A DNA stretch of 64,000 nucleotides from Yamadazyma tenuis (GCF_029203305.1 NC_089464.1:992001-1056000), one strand, 5' to 3'; numbered from the stretch's first letter, positions 28,888-38,811 are shown. Notes: generated by a model from the letters alone, not told the origin. Program-made: numbers and translations.

Positions 28888-31140
28888 ATGTTTCCTCGAG
28901 ATATAGTCCCAGAAAGACCGGCGAAAAAACACCTTCTAGAAGATGACCACACATTTCTTCCACCAGCACTAAGCTCATACAGTATAGCGCTCCTCAACGA
29001 TCGCACTTCTCAGTCGAAGCCGCCTCCTCAAAACCCCCATATCACAGGTATTTACGACTTGGATTTTCCACAAAGTGGTAGGAACAAACTCAAAGAGAAG
29101 CTTTCCATGCACTTTAGGGAGTCCGCCTACCAGAGCAGCACATCAGAAAATCCTTTCTTGCGCCTGTCAAAAAGCCTGAATGAGTTTCAGCCGGATCCGA
29201 CTAATGATGTAGTGAATCCAAATGCCAACACGAGCATCACTTCTTCCTACAACCAACACTCCAATCATAGCATGAGCCATCCTGGCTCCGACAGAAATCT
29301 CTCGCACAACAGTGTGACGAAATTGTCCAATTACAATGCCAATTTATCAAATCACCACATGAGCTTATCCAACCACAACACAAACAACTTATCTGAACAA
29401 GCCTCCGACCCATTACCCACAACCAATCCATCCACATACAGAACAGCTTCTCCGCAAGTGAGGTATAGACCTTCAAGCGAGAACTCGTTGTCGGATCGTT
29501 TTACTGATAGAATTATGCCTCCAGTCAAGCGTTTGAGGGGCCCCAAAAGATTTGGAAAATTAATAGGGCCTCCTCAACGAGTGGTAAGAACATCTGTAGA
29601 TACCCCTTCTCCAGTCCAGGAGCAGTCTAAACGACCTTCCCCATCTTCGAACGAATTTGATCTCAGTTTCCTTGACAAAGATAAAGAGTTGGAGCTCAGG
29701 AAGCGAATTGAGGAACAAAAGAAGCTTAATGAACTTGAAAGCAGAAGAGCAAGAGCAGATGCCAAAGCGAAAGCCATAAAAGCGTTATCAACACACGAAG
29801 AGCCAGTTTCTATGGAACGGATACGGAATCCGTTGGTAGAACTTCCACCTTCCCAGAACAATATTGCTCGTCTGGACGATAACGGGTTCAGAAAACCCAA
29901 ATTACCAAGACCTTCGCCGGTCAAGGAGAAAGGAGCTCACGACGAAGAGAAAGAGAATATGACACCTGTTGAGCATAAACCTCATCCGGTAGACCTAATT
30001 AAGGGAGATATTGTACAACTTCCTCCAGCAATTGTACAATCCATTCAATCAAGAAAGCCCGATAAAACTCAAACCCAACTGGTTGATGAGCCCAGAAAGA
30101 AAGCCATAACCATTAATAATGTACAATACGAAAAGCTAGAGCTTCTTGGAAGAGGAGGAACATCCAAAGTCTACAAAGTCAAGTCTCTTGTTGATAATCG
30201 GCTTTATGCCATTAAGAAAGTCACTTTTGACCAATTTGATGACGCATGCATCAAATGCTTCAAAGGTGAAATCGACTTATTGTTGAAGTTGCGAAACAAC
30301 GCCAGGGTTGTGCAACTTGTGGACTACGCCATTGGAGAAGGGCAAATATACCTTGTGATGGAGTGTGGGGAGATCGATCTCTCACATGTTTTGCATAACC
30401 GATTAAAAGGGGACAGCAAGTTGGACTTGAATTTTGTCAAGTTCTACGCCACCGAGTTGTTAACTTGTGTCCAAACTGTCCATCAAGCGGAAATCGTCCA
30501 CAGTGACTTAAAGCCTGCGAACTTCCTCTTTGTCAGAGGGGTGCTCAAGATTATTGACTTTGGTATCGCCGACTCTGTTCCTGATCACACTGCAAATGTT
30601 TACAGAGATGCCCAAATCGGAACCCCAAACTACATGGCTCCAGAAGCATGGGTCAATGTTAATGACTCGATGCTGCCCATGAAACAGCTGTCAACAGAAC
30701 ACAAAAACACCTGGAAAGTCAGCAAACCGTCTGATATTTGGTCATGTGGGTGTATTATTTACCAAATGATTTACGGTAAGCCTCCATACGGCAAGTACAG
30801 TGGGAACCAGAGAATCATGGCCGTGTTGAATCCTCAAGTCAAGATCCAGTATCCGTCTAAAGGTATTGGTGGAGTTCCAGTTCCTACCAGCGCTATAGAA
30901 TTAATGGAGAATTGCTTGGCCCGTATTCCAAACGATAGGTGGACAGTTGATAGGTGTTTAACCAGTGATTTCTTAAAACCTAAAGTGGTAAGTGAGAACT
31001 TTATCCGTGACTTGGTGCACCTGGCCGTAAACTTTGGTTATAATAACCGCGCTAATGGGACGGGAATCATAAGCACCGATGTTTACGACAAGTTGGTTGA
31101 GACAGTGATGAGACAAATTGAAGAGTTGAATTTTAGTTAG
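28888..31140 (+). CDS. MPS1: Mps1 dual-specificity kinase (spindle checkpoint, spindle-pole duplication)
   Basis: A 750-residue protein with a C-terminal kinase domain of about 300 residues. The first ATG in frame is 28888 (MFPRDIVPERPAKK); the open frame upstream begins at a GTG. The first 400 residues are Ser/Asn-rich and disordered, with a helical, charged stretch (KDKELELRKRIEEQKKLNELE) near 280. The kinase has the Gly loop LGRGGTSKVYKV, YAIKKV, catalytic HSDLKPANF with Asp540, DFG in IIDFGIAD, and the Mps1/TTK-specific P+1 region GTPNYMAPEAW with DIWSCGCIIYQMIYGKPPYG. Mps1 phosphorylates Spc proteins and the kinetochore. It is next to ARP2, as MPS1 (YDL028C) and ARP2 (YDL029W) are in S. 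cerevisiae. Confidence 0.95.
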   Translation: MFPRDIVPERPAKKHLLEDDHTFLPPALSSYSIALLNDRTSQSKPPPQNPHITGIYDLDFPQSGRNKLKEKLSMHFRESAYQSSTSENPFLRLSKSLNEFQPDPTNDVVNPNANTSITSSYNQHSNHSMSHPGSDRNLSHNSVTKLSNYNANLSNHHMSLSNHNTNNLSEQASDPLPTTNPSTYRTASPQVRYRPSSENSLSDRFTDRIMPPVKRLRGPKRFGKLIGPPQRVVRTSVDTPSPVQEQSKRPSPSSNEFDLSFLDKDKELELRKRIEEQKKLNELESRRARADAKAKAIKALSTHEEPVSMERIRNPLVELPPSQNNIARLDDNGFRKPKLPRPSPVKEKGAHDEEKENMTPVEHKPHPVDLIKGDIVQLPPAIVQSIQSRKPDKTQTQLVDEPRKKAITINNVQYEKLELLGRGGTSKVYKVKSLVDNRLYAIKKVTFDQFDDACIKCFKGEIDLLLKLRNNARVVQLVDYAIGEGQIYLVMECGEIDLSHVLHNRLKGDSKLDLNFVKFYATELLTCVQTVHQAEIVHSDLKPANFLFVRGVLKIIDFGIADSVPDHTANVYRDAQIGTPNYMAPEAWVNVNDSMLPMKQLSTEHKNTWKVSKPSDIWSCGCIIYQMIYGKPPYGKYSGNQRIMAVLNPQVKIQYPSKGIGGVPVPTSAIELMENCLARIPNDRWTVDRCLTSDFLKPKVVSENFIRDLVHLAVNFGYNNRANGTGIISTDVYDKLVETVMRQIEELNFS

Positions 31141-31241
31141 CATAGTGTAGCATAGACAATAGCATGAAATATTAGATCTATTGGAGAGTAAGAGAGAGCT
31201 TCCATACTTTTGATTTTATTCAAACTTACAATTCTATTGTA

Positions 31242-32484
31242 CTATCTTGGACCTAATTTGGTCAAGATACTTGGACCCTGTTCCTCCCACTCGTGCTTAT
31301 TCACCCACATGTGATCTCTATCAGCCATAATGTTGGCCAACACGGCTCCTCCGATAAACACCATATGTCTTCTTCTAGGAGGATCTTCAATCTTCACCTT
31401 GAACTTATCCAATCTTGAAGCATCACCGTTCAATACCTTTGTCAACCACAACTGCTTCAATTCTTTTTCCAAACGAGATGGTAGTCCGGGATACATCGAT
31501 GAACCACCCGACAACACAATGGCTTTGAACAAGGTGGATCTGACATCCACATCAGCAGATTGGATAGCATTGAACAAGGTTTCACCAACACCAGGCAGTT
31601 CTACATCTACCAAATGAGGTTGAAACAAGCACTCCGGAGCTTCGAATCTTTCGGAACCGACTTTAATGACTCTTCCATCAGGTAATTCGTATGATTCCAC
31701 TAAAGTTGTGGTTTCTTGAGCCAACTTAGTATCTAATTGCAAGTCGTATGACACATAGCACAACTTCTCTTTAATTTGACGAACGGTTTCAAAGTCAGCC
31801 GTCCTGTTGAAAGCATAGCCACGGCGTAATAACAAGTTGATCAAGTTCCTGGTTACGTCTCTACCAGCCACGTCCAATCTCTTGGTCAAGTGGTTCAACA
31901 CCACCGATTCATAAACAGGCACAATGTGTGTAACACCATCCCCAGAATCGACCACAACACCGGACGATAATCCTTGAGCGTACAAGGCCAACACCGCTTG
32001 AATTGCCACATAAACACCGCTGAAGTTGTACTTTTCGAACATCACTTCACACATGGTTTCTCTATTTTTCAACGGATTCATTGGAGGTTCGGTTAACAAT
32101 ACCTTCTTGCCGGTGGTATCGATCTTCATTCTTTCGTAGAAGGCATAGTCCCATAAATGCTCCATATCTTCCCAGTTTTTGATGATTCCATTTTCCATGG
32201 GATAACTGATTTCAAGAAGGTTTCTGACTTCACTGGCTTCAGACCCACACATGATGTCCTTGATCTCGATGTCAGATGGTACCAAGGTACTACGTTCTTC
32301 TGCCCGCAAGATTGGTCTTCCAACGATGGAGGGAAATGTGTGGTCTGGGAAATTAGTTCCTGCCCGTCCTATTTTGACAAACCCAGTACCCTGGTCAAGA
32401 ACTGCAATGGGTTAGTATTCGGGAAGTTGAATGAGAAATTGTTGGAGTTTATATCTGGTACTTACCAATTGGAGTGTCTGCCAT
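31242..32484 (-). CDS. ARP2: Arp2, Arp2/3-complex actin-related protein, spliced
   Basis: The gene has two exons: exon 1 at 32466-32484 (ATG at 32482-32484, 19 bases) and exon 2 at 31242-32401. The 64-base intron (32402-32465) has a GTAAGT donor, TACTAAC branch point at 32411-32417 and CAG acceptor. The joined product is 392 residues, starting [18 protein letters not shown], and length agrees with Arp2 of other yeasts (391). Actin-fold motifs include [31 protein letters not shown] and [19 protein letters not shown]. Arp2 with Arp3 and ARPC1-5 nucleates branched actin at endocytic patches. Without the exon the coding frame would lack its first residues. The ARP2 and MPS1 genes converge. Confidence 0.97.
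32402..32465 (-). other. Spliceosomal intron of ARP2
   Basis: A short intron (64 bases) on the reverse strand: GTAAGT at the 5' end, the exact yeast branch-point TACTAAC at 32411-32417 and CAG at the 3' end. Removal joins ATT-G with TT-CTT and gives the expected actin-fold N-terminus. It is close to the ATG, as most yeast introns are. Confidence 0.95.
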
Positions 32485-32929
32485 GATAAACGGAGTATAT
32501 TAATATGTGATGTGTAGGGATTATATACGCCGCTGGTAGATGTTGAGTTTTGAATGAGGGTTGAGTTGTCGCGCACTGATTTGGTGAACCACTGGCTGGT
32601 GAGAATGAACAACAAAATACTGAAGTGACACAGGAGGTATTTGCTAGTACATACTAATAAAGTTTCAGATTAACTGGGCTTATATAATGTACCATTTTAC
32701 CTTAGCTTGAAGTATAATCGCAAACCGTTCTGGGGGATAAAAATTGAAACCATAATTAAAGGAGCCTCGGAGCCTCACTATGCTCTGAACCCACTCAACT
32801 CATAAAGTACTCGCATGTACTGGATCTACGATTTCTATGATATCTGCCTTCGACAAGATGGAGTAATTGGACACGAAACTCGGGTATTACAGAGAAATTC
32901 TCTGATTCTGACCAAAGTAATTGACTCTT
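32485..32929. other. Intergenic region upstream of ARP2
   Basis: These 445 bases hold the ARP2 promoter (TATATA near 32522) and the 3' side of the orphan ORF at 32930. I see no gene or RNA. Confidence 0.4.
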
Positions 32930-33478
32930 TCAGGAGAACAGGGTACTGAGATCCGCAAACAGGTCGAGGAACTCCATATTCAAGCCAATAAGGTGGTAGT
33001 AGTACCTATAAGGATCTTTCACCAGATCAGCTGCCTTGTCGCCAATAAGACTTCTGAGTCTTCTTCTGATTTCGTCCAGCAGAGCCTCATATAAGTCATA
33101 TGCGTTAGTGAACCTTTCCGGCCAACGGCTAAAGTCGTACTCCTTTGTATTGACATATACCATTGGCTTTCCAAACAAAAACGACATCATATTCAAACTA
33201 TGAGCTTGACATTGGTGTTTAAGTTTATCTGTTGGTTGGAATGGGCCTGGTATGGAGTAAACGAACGACCCCGAGAGGAGCCTACCGGACTTATTCACAC
33301 GAAATGTACCTCTAATTGGGTGGGGAGCTGTTCTGTCTTTCTGGGTGTGTTCCATTTTACAAGAAGGTTTGTTGGAAAGTGTATATGTTTGTGGTTGCAA
33401 ATTATTTGGATGTGTGCGCGGGAGCTGCATGGCCAATGCCCACCGAGACCTTGATAGAGAACCACCAAGATACCACAT
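32930..33478 (-). CDS. Small orphan ORF between ARP2 and TRM61
   Basis: I do not recognise this frame. From the ATG at 33476-33478 it encodes 182 residues; a later ATG at 33186-33188 gives only 85 residues beginning MSFLFGKPMVYVNTKEYDF. The C-terminal 85 residues look like a folded protein (alternating aromatic and charged residues, YDLYEALLDEIRRRLRSL, DPYRYYYHLIGLNMEFLDLF). The N-terminal half is Thr/Pro/Ser-rich and less protein-like, so the start is doubtful or an intron may be missed. It could be a lineage-specific gene or spurious. It runs in the same direction as both neighbours. Confidence 0.35.
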   Translation of the reverse strand: MWYLGGSLSRSRWALAMQLPRTHPNNLQPQTYTLSNKPSCKMEHTQKDRTAPHPIRGTFRVNKSGRLLSGSFVYSIPGPFQPTDKLKHQCQAHSLNMMSFLFGKPMVYVNTKEYDFSRWPERFTNAYDLYEALLDEIRRRLRSLIGDKAADLVKDPYRYYYHLIGLNMEFLDLFADLSTLFS

Positions 33479-33711
33479 TTATGGGCTTGATCACACGTAC
33501 AAAGTTGGGCTCATATACTCTATATCATCTAATATCGTCAACATCAGTACAGTGGTAGGGAATCTGGGGTATGAGAGTGAATGGGTAATTGCTCAAAGCA
33601 GGAATTGGAATGAATCCTGGTTCCTACACCAGTGCTACACCGCATTTGTTAAATGTGACATTATCGACCACGTCTTATAAACTCTACTTCTTCGGACATG
33701 AACAAAACTAC

Positions 33712-34788
33712 CTAGCAAGGCAACCGGATGGCAAACGTCAAGTATGATGTGTGAGTCTTAATCTCGCTTTCCACCTTGGTAACATTTCTCCACGTATAGT
33801 TAGCATCACCTTCCTTGACCCGTTCACCTCTGCCAAAAGGATTGAATCCTTTTCCAGTATTCGGAAGCTTATTGACGCCCGAGTCACTGTCGTCGGTTTC
33901 CTCTTCCAATTGTCTTTTTCCGTTGGCCAAATAACCTCTTTTTCTGGTCTCAATGCCCTTACCTCTTCTTGACTGAATATCCTTTAACCTTTTCACCACG
34001 TCTCCCATATCCCGGATCATGTCTTTACGAGCCTCCCACCGTCTTCCAGAAACCTCTACAAGTTCAATATTGATCCAACCATGCTCCTGTAATGCTTCCA
34101 CAGTCTTTTGCACCTGCTCGATACAAGGTGAAAAACAACATACTCCAACTTTAGAAGTCTTGCTCATTACCAGATCAAGTTGGGTTATGGCTGTCCACGG
34201 AGATGGCAAGTCCAAGAATACCATATCGGCGTCAATTCCTCCATTTTTCAGTACAAAGTTTGCTGGAATGTTTGCAATCTCAAACCCACCTTCACAAACA
34301 TCACGATGAGTAATCAATGTGTTTGTGGTAAGTCCATGTTCTTCCAATTCTTTCTTGGCCTCAATATATCTAGGCTCATGGAACTCGTATGTGAAAACTC
34401 TTCCGGCTGCCCCAACGGTTCTGGCGAATGAATGAGTGAAAGAAGCAGAGCCAGTACCAGCTTCTATAACTCTAGTACCAGAAATTACATTTAACCTTTG
34501 CATAATGTAGGCGGAGTCGTGTGTGTATACTATCTGGGTTCTGTGGGGGAGTGATAGCGTCCAAAGTTCGGGCGTGGGATGAAGAAGGTGTATGAATCCA
34601 TATCCTTTAGCACCTTCCATTTGTTCTCCATACTTGAGACCCACCATATCCTCATGCTTAAAGTGACCAAACCTGGTGTTGAGGATCTGGCCTTTGGTGA
34701 CAGTGATGGGCTTTGTATCAGTCCGGCTTATAAAGGCGAGTACAAGGTCACCCTCTTCTATAACGTCTTTGTATGAGAAGAACGACAT
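33712..34788 (-). CDS. TRM61: Trm61, catalytic subunit of tRNA m1A58 methyltransferase
   Basis: A 358-residue class I methyltransferase. The ATG at 34786-34788 ([17 protein letters not shown]) is preferred over an in-frame one 60 bases upstream. SAM-binding motif I is [20 protein letters not shown], with [11 protein letters not shown] as motif IV-type catalytic loop and [15 protein letters not shown] after it. The N-terminal beta domain ([18 protein letters not shown]) is typical of Trm61, and the C-terminal end ([15 protein letters not shown]) matches the family. With Trm6 it forms m1A58 in tRNAs, including initiator tRNA-Met, where it protects the tRNA from decay. It is divergent to LSM1, adjacent also in S. 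cerevisiae (YJL125C and YJL124C). Confidence 0.95.
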   Translation of the reverse strand: MSFFSYKDVIEEGDLVLAFISRTDTKPITVTKGQILNTRFGHFKHEDMVGLKYGEQMEGAKGYGFIHLLHPTPELWTLSLPHRTQIVYTHDSAYIMQRLNVISGTRVIEAGTGSASFTHSFARTVGAAGRVFTYEFHEPRYIEAKKELEEHGLTTNTLITHRDVCEGGFEIANIPANFVLKNGGIDADMVFLDLPSPWTAITQLDLVMSKTSKVGVCCFSPCIEQVQKTVEALQEHGWINIELVEVSGRRWEARKDMIRDMGDVVKRLKDIQSRRGKGIETRKRGYLANGKRQLEEETDDSDSGVNKLPNTGKGFNPFGRGERVKEGDANYTWRNVTKVESEIKTHTSYLTFAIRLPC

Positions 34789-35058
34789 ACTGGTGATAAA
34801 TTCAGAGATAGATTTATTTCGCGATGAGCAAAGCCAAGATATGTTCAAATATCCAATAGGGGAGAGAAAACTTCCGAAGAAAGCCGCCCAAGTGCGTCTC
34901 CCTTGTCGACTTGCCGAGTTATACGCTTAATTGGTCTCCAATGAACTTCGATTCTCCTTAATTCAATGTATCCTATTAGCCTAGGGTGGTAACATGTGCC
35001 CCTACCGACCCGCGAAGTTTTCAACGATTCCAACTCTCAACTTACAACAAACTCACCA

Positions 35059-35559
35059 ATGTCGGCTCCAAATTCACGTTCGATTTCCGATGGATCGTCC
35101 AATGCCGAAGACTTATACTTAGAGGCGTATGCCTTCACCACAGCCGCAGCTCTTGTCGGGTCGGTCGACAGAAAGATATTTTTGTTGTTAAGAGACGGAA
35201 GAAACTTGTTTGGTGTCTTGAGAACGTTTGACCAATTTGCCAACTTGGTATTACAGGATACCACGGAAAGGATATACTTGGATGCAGAGGGAAGCAAGAG
35301 CTTGGAAAAGCCAGCCCGGTTTGGTGAAACTTATAGAGGAGTATTTATGGTCAGAGGAGAAAATGTAGTGATGATGGGAGCAGTGGATATCGACCATGAG
35401 GATGAACATTTAGAGGTGTTACAAAATATTCCATTCGAGGCTGCTGAAGCCGAGTTGAAGGCCATTCAAAGGGAAAGAGTTCAAGCGGAAAAGCAGAAAA
35501 CTAAGCTGTTGTTGCTGAGAGGGTTGATTAACGATTTCACGAAGTCTGACTTGTATTAG
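35059..35559 (+). CDS. LSM1: Lsm1, cytoplasmic decapping-complex Sm-like protein
   Basis: A 166-residue protein. The ATG at 35059 (MSAPNSRSISDGSS) is the first in frame; the frame opens at a GTG upstream. The Sm1 motif region is GSVDRKIFLLLRDGRNLFGVLRTFDQFANLVLQD (shown in parts: KIFLLLRDGRNLFGVLRTF and FANLVL) and the Sm2 motif is GVFMVRGENVVMMG. A C-terminal helix rich in Glu/Lys/Arg (AEAELKAIQRERVQAEKQKTK) is characteristic of Lsm1 and helps bind RNA 3' ends. Lsm1-7 with Pat1 promotes decapping of deadenylated mRNA. It shares the divergent promoter with TRM61. Confidence 0.96.
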   Translation: MSAPNSRSISDGSSNAEDLYLEAYAFTTAAALVGSVDRKIFLLLRDGRNLFGVLRTFDQFANLVLQDTTERIYLDAEGSKSLEKPARFGETYRGVFMVRGENVVMMGAVDIDHEDEHLEVLQNIPFEAAEAELKAIQRERVQAEKQKTKLLLLRGLINDFTKSDLY

Positions 35560-35667
35560 TGTATGTATATAAAGTATACGACAACGAAAATTAAAGGAGC
35601 GCAGAAACAACTAATAGATGTCGGAAATGTATTATTATATACTGCAAGACGATGGGGGTCGATGGTT

Positions 35668-36993
35668 TCACAACTTCAGGACTTGGTCTTGACGTGCCTT
35701 GTGTCCCTCAAAGTACTTCACCACCTCCGCAAACTTCTTTGACTCGTCCCGTGCAAGCTGTCCAAGGTGTGCTTCATCTGGTCCATCTGCGATTCTCAAA
35801 GTCCGAGCGTGAGCATACATCTTTGCAAGCTCTGTGTCTTGAGACACTCCTTCAGCCCCATAAACCTGAATACACCAGTCAAGAATCTTCAATACTGCTC
35901 TGGGAGTCTCGATTTTGGCCATGGCTATATCTCTTTTGGCAGTCTTAGCATTCGAAATATCGATTTGATGAGCTGCATTAAGCACCAAAAGACGGCATTT
36001 CTGAAGTGAAAGCTTATGCTCTCCATAAGCATTGAGAAATGATTCTCTCTTCACCATGGGCTTGCCGAAAATGTCTCTGCCGGCAGCCCTCAGCACCGCC
36101 CTCATTAAGGCATATTCTCCGGCACCAATAAGACGCATACAGTGGTGAATACGCCCAGGGCCTAAACGAGACTGGATGATCTCAAATCCCATACCCACCT
36201 TACCAAGGATAGAATTATCCATATCCTCGGCTGGCACCTCAAAGTCGTTGAACTCCACCTCACAGTGTCCATGAGGAGCATCGTCATAGCCAAACACGCT
36301 GAGTGGTCGGATCAATTTGGCTTTTCCTGAAGCTAAAGCCTTTTTCGCATCCAACACCAACACACTGTGATTACGGTAGATGTTGTCCAGAGACTCGGTT
36401 TTGCACATCACCAACCACACGCGACACCGAGGATCACCTGCACCAGAGGCAAACCACTTGACTCCATTGAGAACGTAGTTGCCGTGTGAATTCTTCTGGG
36501 CCGAGCATGAGATGTTCAAGGCATTGGATGAAGAAGTGCCTTTTTCTGTCATCAAGAACGCCGAGCGGATCTCACCGCGGAGCAATGGAAGGAGGTACTG
36601 CTCCCGGTGATAGGCCGAGCCGAACTTGGCGAGAATCTCCATGTTACCTGTATCGGGTGCACCTGTATTGGTGGCCTCGGGTGCCACGAACGACCGGCCC
36701 AAGAATTGCGCCATAAGGCCATACTCCAAGTTTGTGTAGCCAGGTCCATCGGTATAGTGCTTAGAGAGGAACATGTTCCACAAACCTAATTGTTTGGCCT
36801 TTTGTTTCAATTTTTCAGTGACTTCAGGAGTGGTTTTCCACCTTTGTTCGGGATCCTGGGAAATTTGGTCAAAGTAGAGAGCATCCGCAGGAATACAGTA
36901 GTTATGCACAAAGTCGTAGGTCTTGCGGATCGCCTCGAGGCCACGTGGTGAGATCTTATCAAGGAATACTGCTGGAATGTCAAGGTCTGTCAT
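35668..36993 (-). CDS. Acyl-CoA dehydrogenase, ACAD10/11-like
   Basis: A 441-residue acyl-CoA dehydrogenase. The N-terminal helical domain, FAD-binding beta region (FLMTEKGTSSSNALNI, YVLNGVKWFASGAGDPRCRV) and C-terminal helices (GKVGMGFEIIQSRLGPGRIHHCMRLIG, IQVYGAEGVSQDTELAKMYAHARTLRIADGPDE in parts) are present. The C-terminal ADGPDEAHLGQLARDE and the GPGRIHHC motif place it with the ACAD10/11-type enzymes. S. cerevisiae has no acyl-CoA dehydrogenase, using acyl-CoA oxidase instead. The protein has no obvious presequence and ends VLKL, which only loosely resembles a peroxisomal PTS1. The function in fatty-acid or hydroxy-acid oxidation is inferred, and the substrate is unknown. Confidence 0.9.
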   Translation of the reverse strand: MTDLDIPAVFLDKISPRGLEAIRKTYDFVHNYCIPADALYFDQISQDPEQRWKTTPEVTEKLKQKAKQLGLWNMFLSKHYTDGPGYTNLEYGLMAQFLGRSFVAPEATNTGAPDTGNMEILAKFGSAYHREQYLLPLLRGEIRSAFLMTEKGTSSSNALNISCSAQKNSHGNYVLNGVKWFASGAGDPRCRVWLVMCKTESLDNIYRNHSVLVLDAKKALASGKAKLIRPLSVFGYDDAPHGHCEVEFNDFEVPAEDMDNSILGKVGMGFEIIQSRLGPGRIHHCMRLIGAGEYALMRAVLRAAGRDIFGKPMVKRESFLNAYGEHKLSLQKCRLLVLNAAHQIDISNAKTAKRDIAMAKIETPRAVLKILDWCIQVYGAEGVSQDTELAKMYAHARTLRIADGPDEAHLGQLARDESKKFAEVVKYFEGHKARQDQVLKL

Positions 36994-37075
36994 TGGAATG
37001 AAAATTCTTTGTGAATAATGGCTATGGAATTGTGTGAGGTTTTATACTTCTTGTTCCCCACAAATGCCAGTGCGG

Positions 37076-37084
37076 TTTGCGACC
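37076..37084 (-). promoter_or_regulatory. PACE-like (Rpn4) site upstream of RPN7
   Basis: On the reverse strand this reads GGTCGCAAA, one base different from the Rpn4 proteasome-associated control element GGTGGCAAA. It is 81-89 bases before the RPN7 start, a position typical of PACE. The single mismatch weakens the call. Confidence 0.3.
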
Positions 37085-37164
37085 GGTGAGAATGCGACAT
37101 CCAACGACATCCTCTCCCACCCATTTCGCGAACACTTGGAAATCTCATTTGCCTTCAAAACATC

Positions 37165-38364
37165 ATGGAGTTCGAATCTGACGTGTTACAAATCCCAGAC
37201 TACCGCCTCTCCCAGAAAGAGTTCCTTCTTGCGAACACTTCCGAGGCCAGTGCGCGGGCAGCCATTTTTGAGGAGCTCGCATCAGAAATCACTGAGGCAA
37301 ACATGGGTCCTTACTACAAGTATCTTCATGAACAGTACAGTGATTTCCCATATGTCGAGTCTGTGTACGAGAAATTGAATGCAGCCAATGAGGAACAGCT
37401 TTCAGTGTTGCAGGCCAGAGTCAAGGAAGCTGAAAGTGACGAAGAAAGTGAATTGGACGTTGTGCAAACCAACTTGAAGCTTGCCGAGTACTACACCACG
37501 ATCATTGACCGCCAAAACGCCACTGATACTTATAAAAAGACCTTAGAATTGACTTCCAACACCGGCTACAAAATCGATATGTTGCTTACGCTCACGAGAG
37601 TTGAGTTCTTTTTCAATGACTTCCACGAAGCTGCTAAATATTTGGAACAAATCAAACAATTGAGTGACAAGGGAGGTGATTGGGAACGTCGGAATCGGTT
37701 CAAGACATACAACGGGCTCTACCTTATGGCCACCAGAAACTTTGCCGAGGCGTCTGGGCTTTTGATCGACTCTTTGGCGACCTTCACTTCTAGTGAGGTG
37801 TGCAGCTATGAACAGATTGCCCATTATGCCATTGTCACCGGGGTTTTGTCTTTAAGCAGAACCGAGTTGAAATCCAAGATCATCGACCTGCCAGAAATAT
37901 TATCCATCTACTCGTCTGCGCCCGAGCTTGAGCCATTGGTGAACTTGACCAACACCTTATACACTTGCCAATACAACTGTTTGTTCGAGTACTTGCTTCA
38001 AACTTACGACCAGTTACTTGTGCCCAACAAGTACCTTGCGCAACATGCCAATTATTTCTTGCGGGAGTTGAGATGCAAAGCCTACAGACAGTTGTTGGAG
38101 AGTTATAAGCTGTTGTCCTTAAAGTCGATGGCCCGTAACTTCAACATCTCGGAAGAGTTCTTGGACAACGACTTGTGTAAGTTTATCCCCAACAAGAAGC
38201 TCAACTGCACAATCGACAAGGTCAATGGGATCATTGAAACCACTCGTCCGGACAATAAGAACAGTCAGTACCATTTGTTGATCAAGCAGGGTGACGGATT
38301 GTTGACCAAATTGCAGAAATACGGAGCGGCGGTGAAGTTAAGCGGAGCTGAGCGTGTGGTCTAG
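37165..38364 (+). CDS. RPN7: Rpn7, 26S proteasome lid subunit
   Basis: A 399-residue protein. The N-terminal half is a helical-repeat region (MEFESDVLQIPDYRLSQKEF, NMGPYYKYLHEQYSDFPY) and the C-terminal half is a PCI domain (PYLVNLTNTLYTCQYNCLFEY-type segment, LRELRCKAYRQLLESYKLL, KMARNFNISEEFLDNDLCKFI in parts, NCTIDKVNGIIETTRPD). Rpn7 lies in the lid of the 19S regulator next to Rpn3 and Rpn5 and helps Rpn11-dependent deubiquitination. The length agrees with yeast Rpn7 (429). A PACE-like sequence is upstream (37076-37084). The first ATG of the frame at 37165 is used. Confidence 0.95.
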   Translation: MEFESDVLQIPDYRLSQKEFLLANTSEASARAAIFEELASEITEANMGPYYKYLHEQYSDFPYVESVYEKLNAANEEQLSVLQARVKEAESDEESELDVVQTNLKLAEYYTTIIDRQNATDTYKKTLELTSNTGYKIDMLLTLTRVEFFFNDFHEAAKYLEQIKQLSDKGGDWERRNRFKTYNGLYLMATRNFAEASGLLIDSLATFTSSEVCSYEQIAHYAIVTGVLSLSRTELKSKIIDLPEILSIYSSAPELEPLVNLTNTLYTCQYNCLFEYLLQTYDQLLVPNKYLAQHANYFLRELRCKAYRQLLESYKLLSLKSMARNFNISEEFLDNDLCKFIPNKKLNCTIDKVNGIIETTRPDNKNSQYHLLIKQGDGLLTKLQKYGAAVKLSGAERVV

Positions 38365-38650
38365 ACGACATCCAAACGGATAGAGTGGAGTTTGCATATA
38401 TCGCCATAACCACATATAGAAACTAATGTAAACCGAAACAACCTGCTTTGAAAGCATATTCGCCCTCTATGAACACCCACTAAACAATACCTGTGAATGC
38501 ACCGCCACTATCAGGCCTTCCATCAACTCTGCTGACATATCAAAAGATGCTGACATAGTCACTGAGGATAAGCCTTTTCGGGTTATTGGCTGCAAACCTC
38601 ACAGCCCCTCTCCACCAGACTGTTAGCCAATAGCCACTAACGCACCAGGG

Positions 38651-38680
38651 TCATCCAGGATCATCCAGGATCATCCTAGA
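38651..38680 (+). repeat. Three tandem 10-base units TCATCCAGGA in yapsin promoter
   Basis: Units at 38651-38660 and 38661-38670 are identical and 38671-38680 is TCATCCTAGA. The repeated core GGATCATCC is a near palindrome and might be a factor-binding site. Confidence 0.7.
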
Positions 38681-38811
38681 ACTCCACAACTCTATCCCGA
38701 ACTGATCCGCCACTCAAATAGGCCCCTGCACCGGTTCCCGCAAGGTACCAAGCAAAGTGAGCAAGGTGCGTGATAGGCGCAGAATAATTTTCTTAGCATT
38801 GCAAAACCCTA

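Noticed and set aside
28586..28906. Open frames across the tRNA-Met region
   Set aside because: They run through the tRNA and the MPS1 leader and carry no protein features.
33345..33680. Forward-strand frames opposite the orphan ORF
   Set aside because: They begin at non-ATG codons or overlap a better reverse frame, and show no domain.
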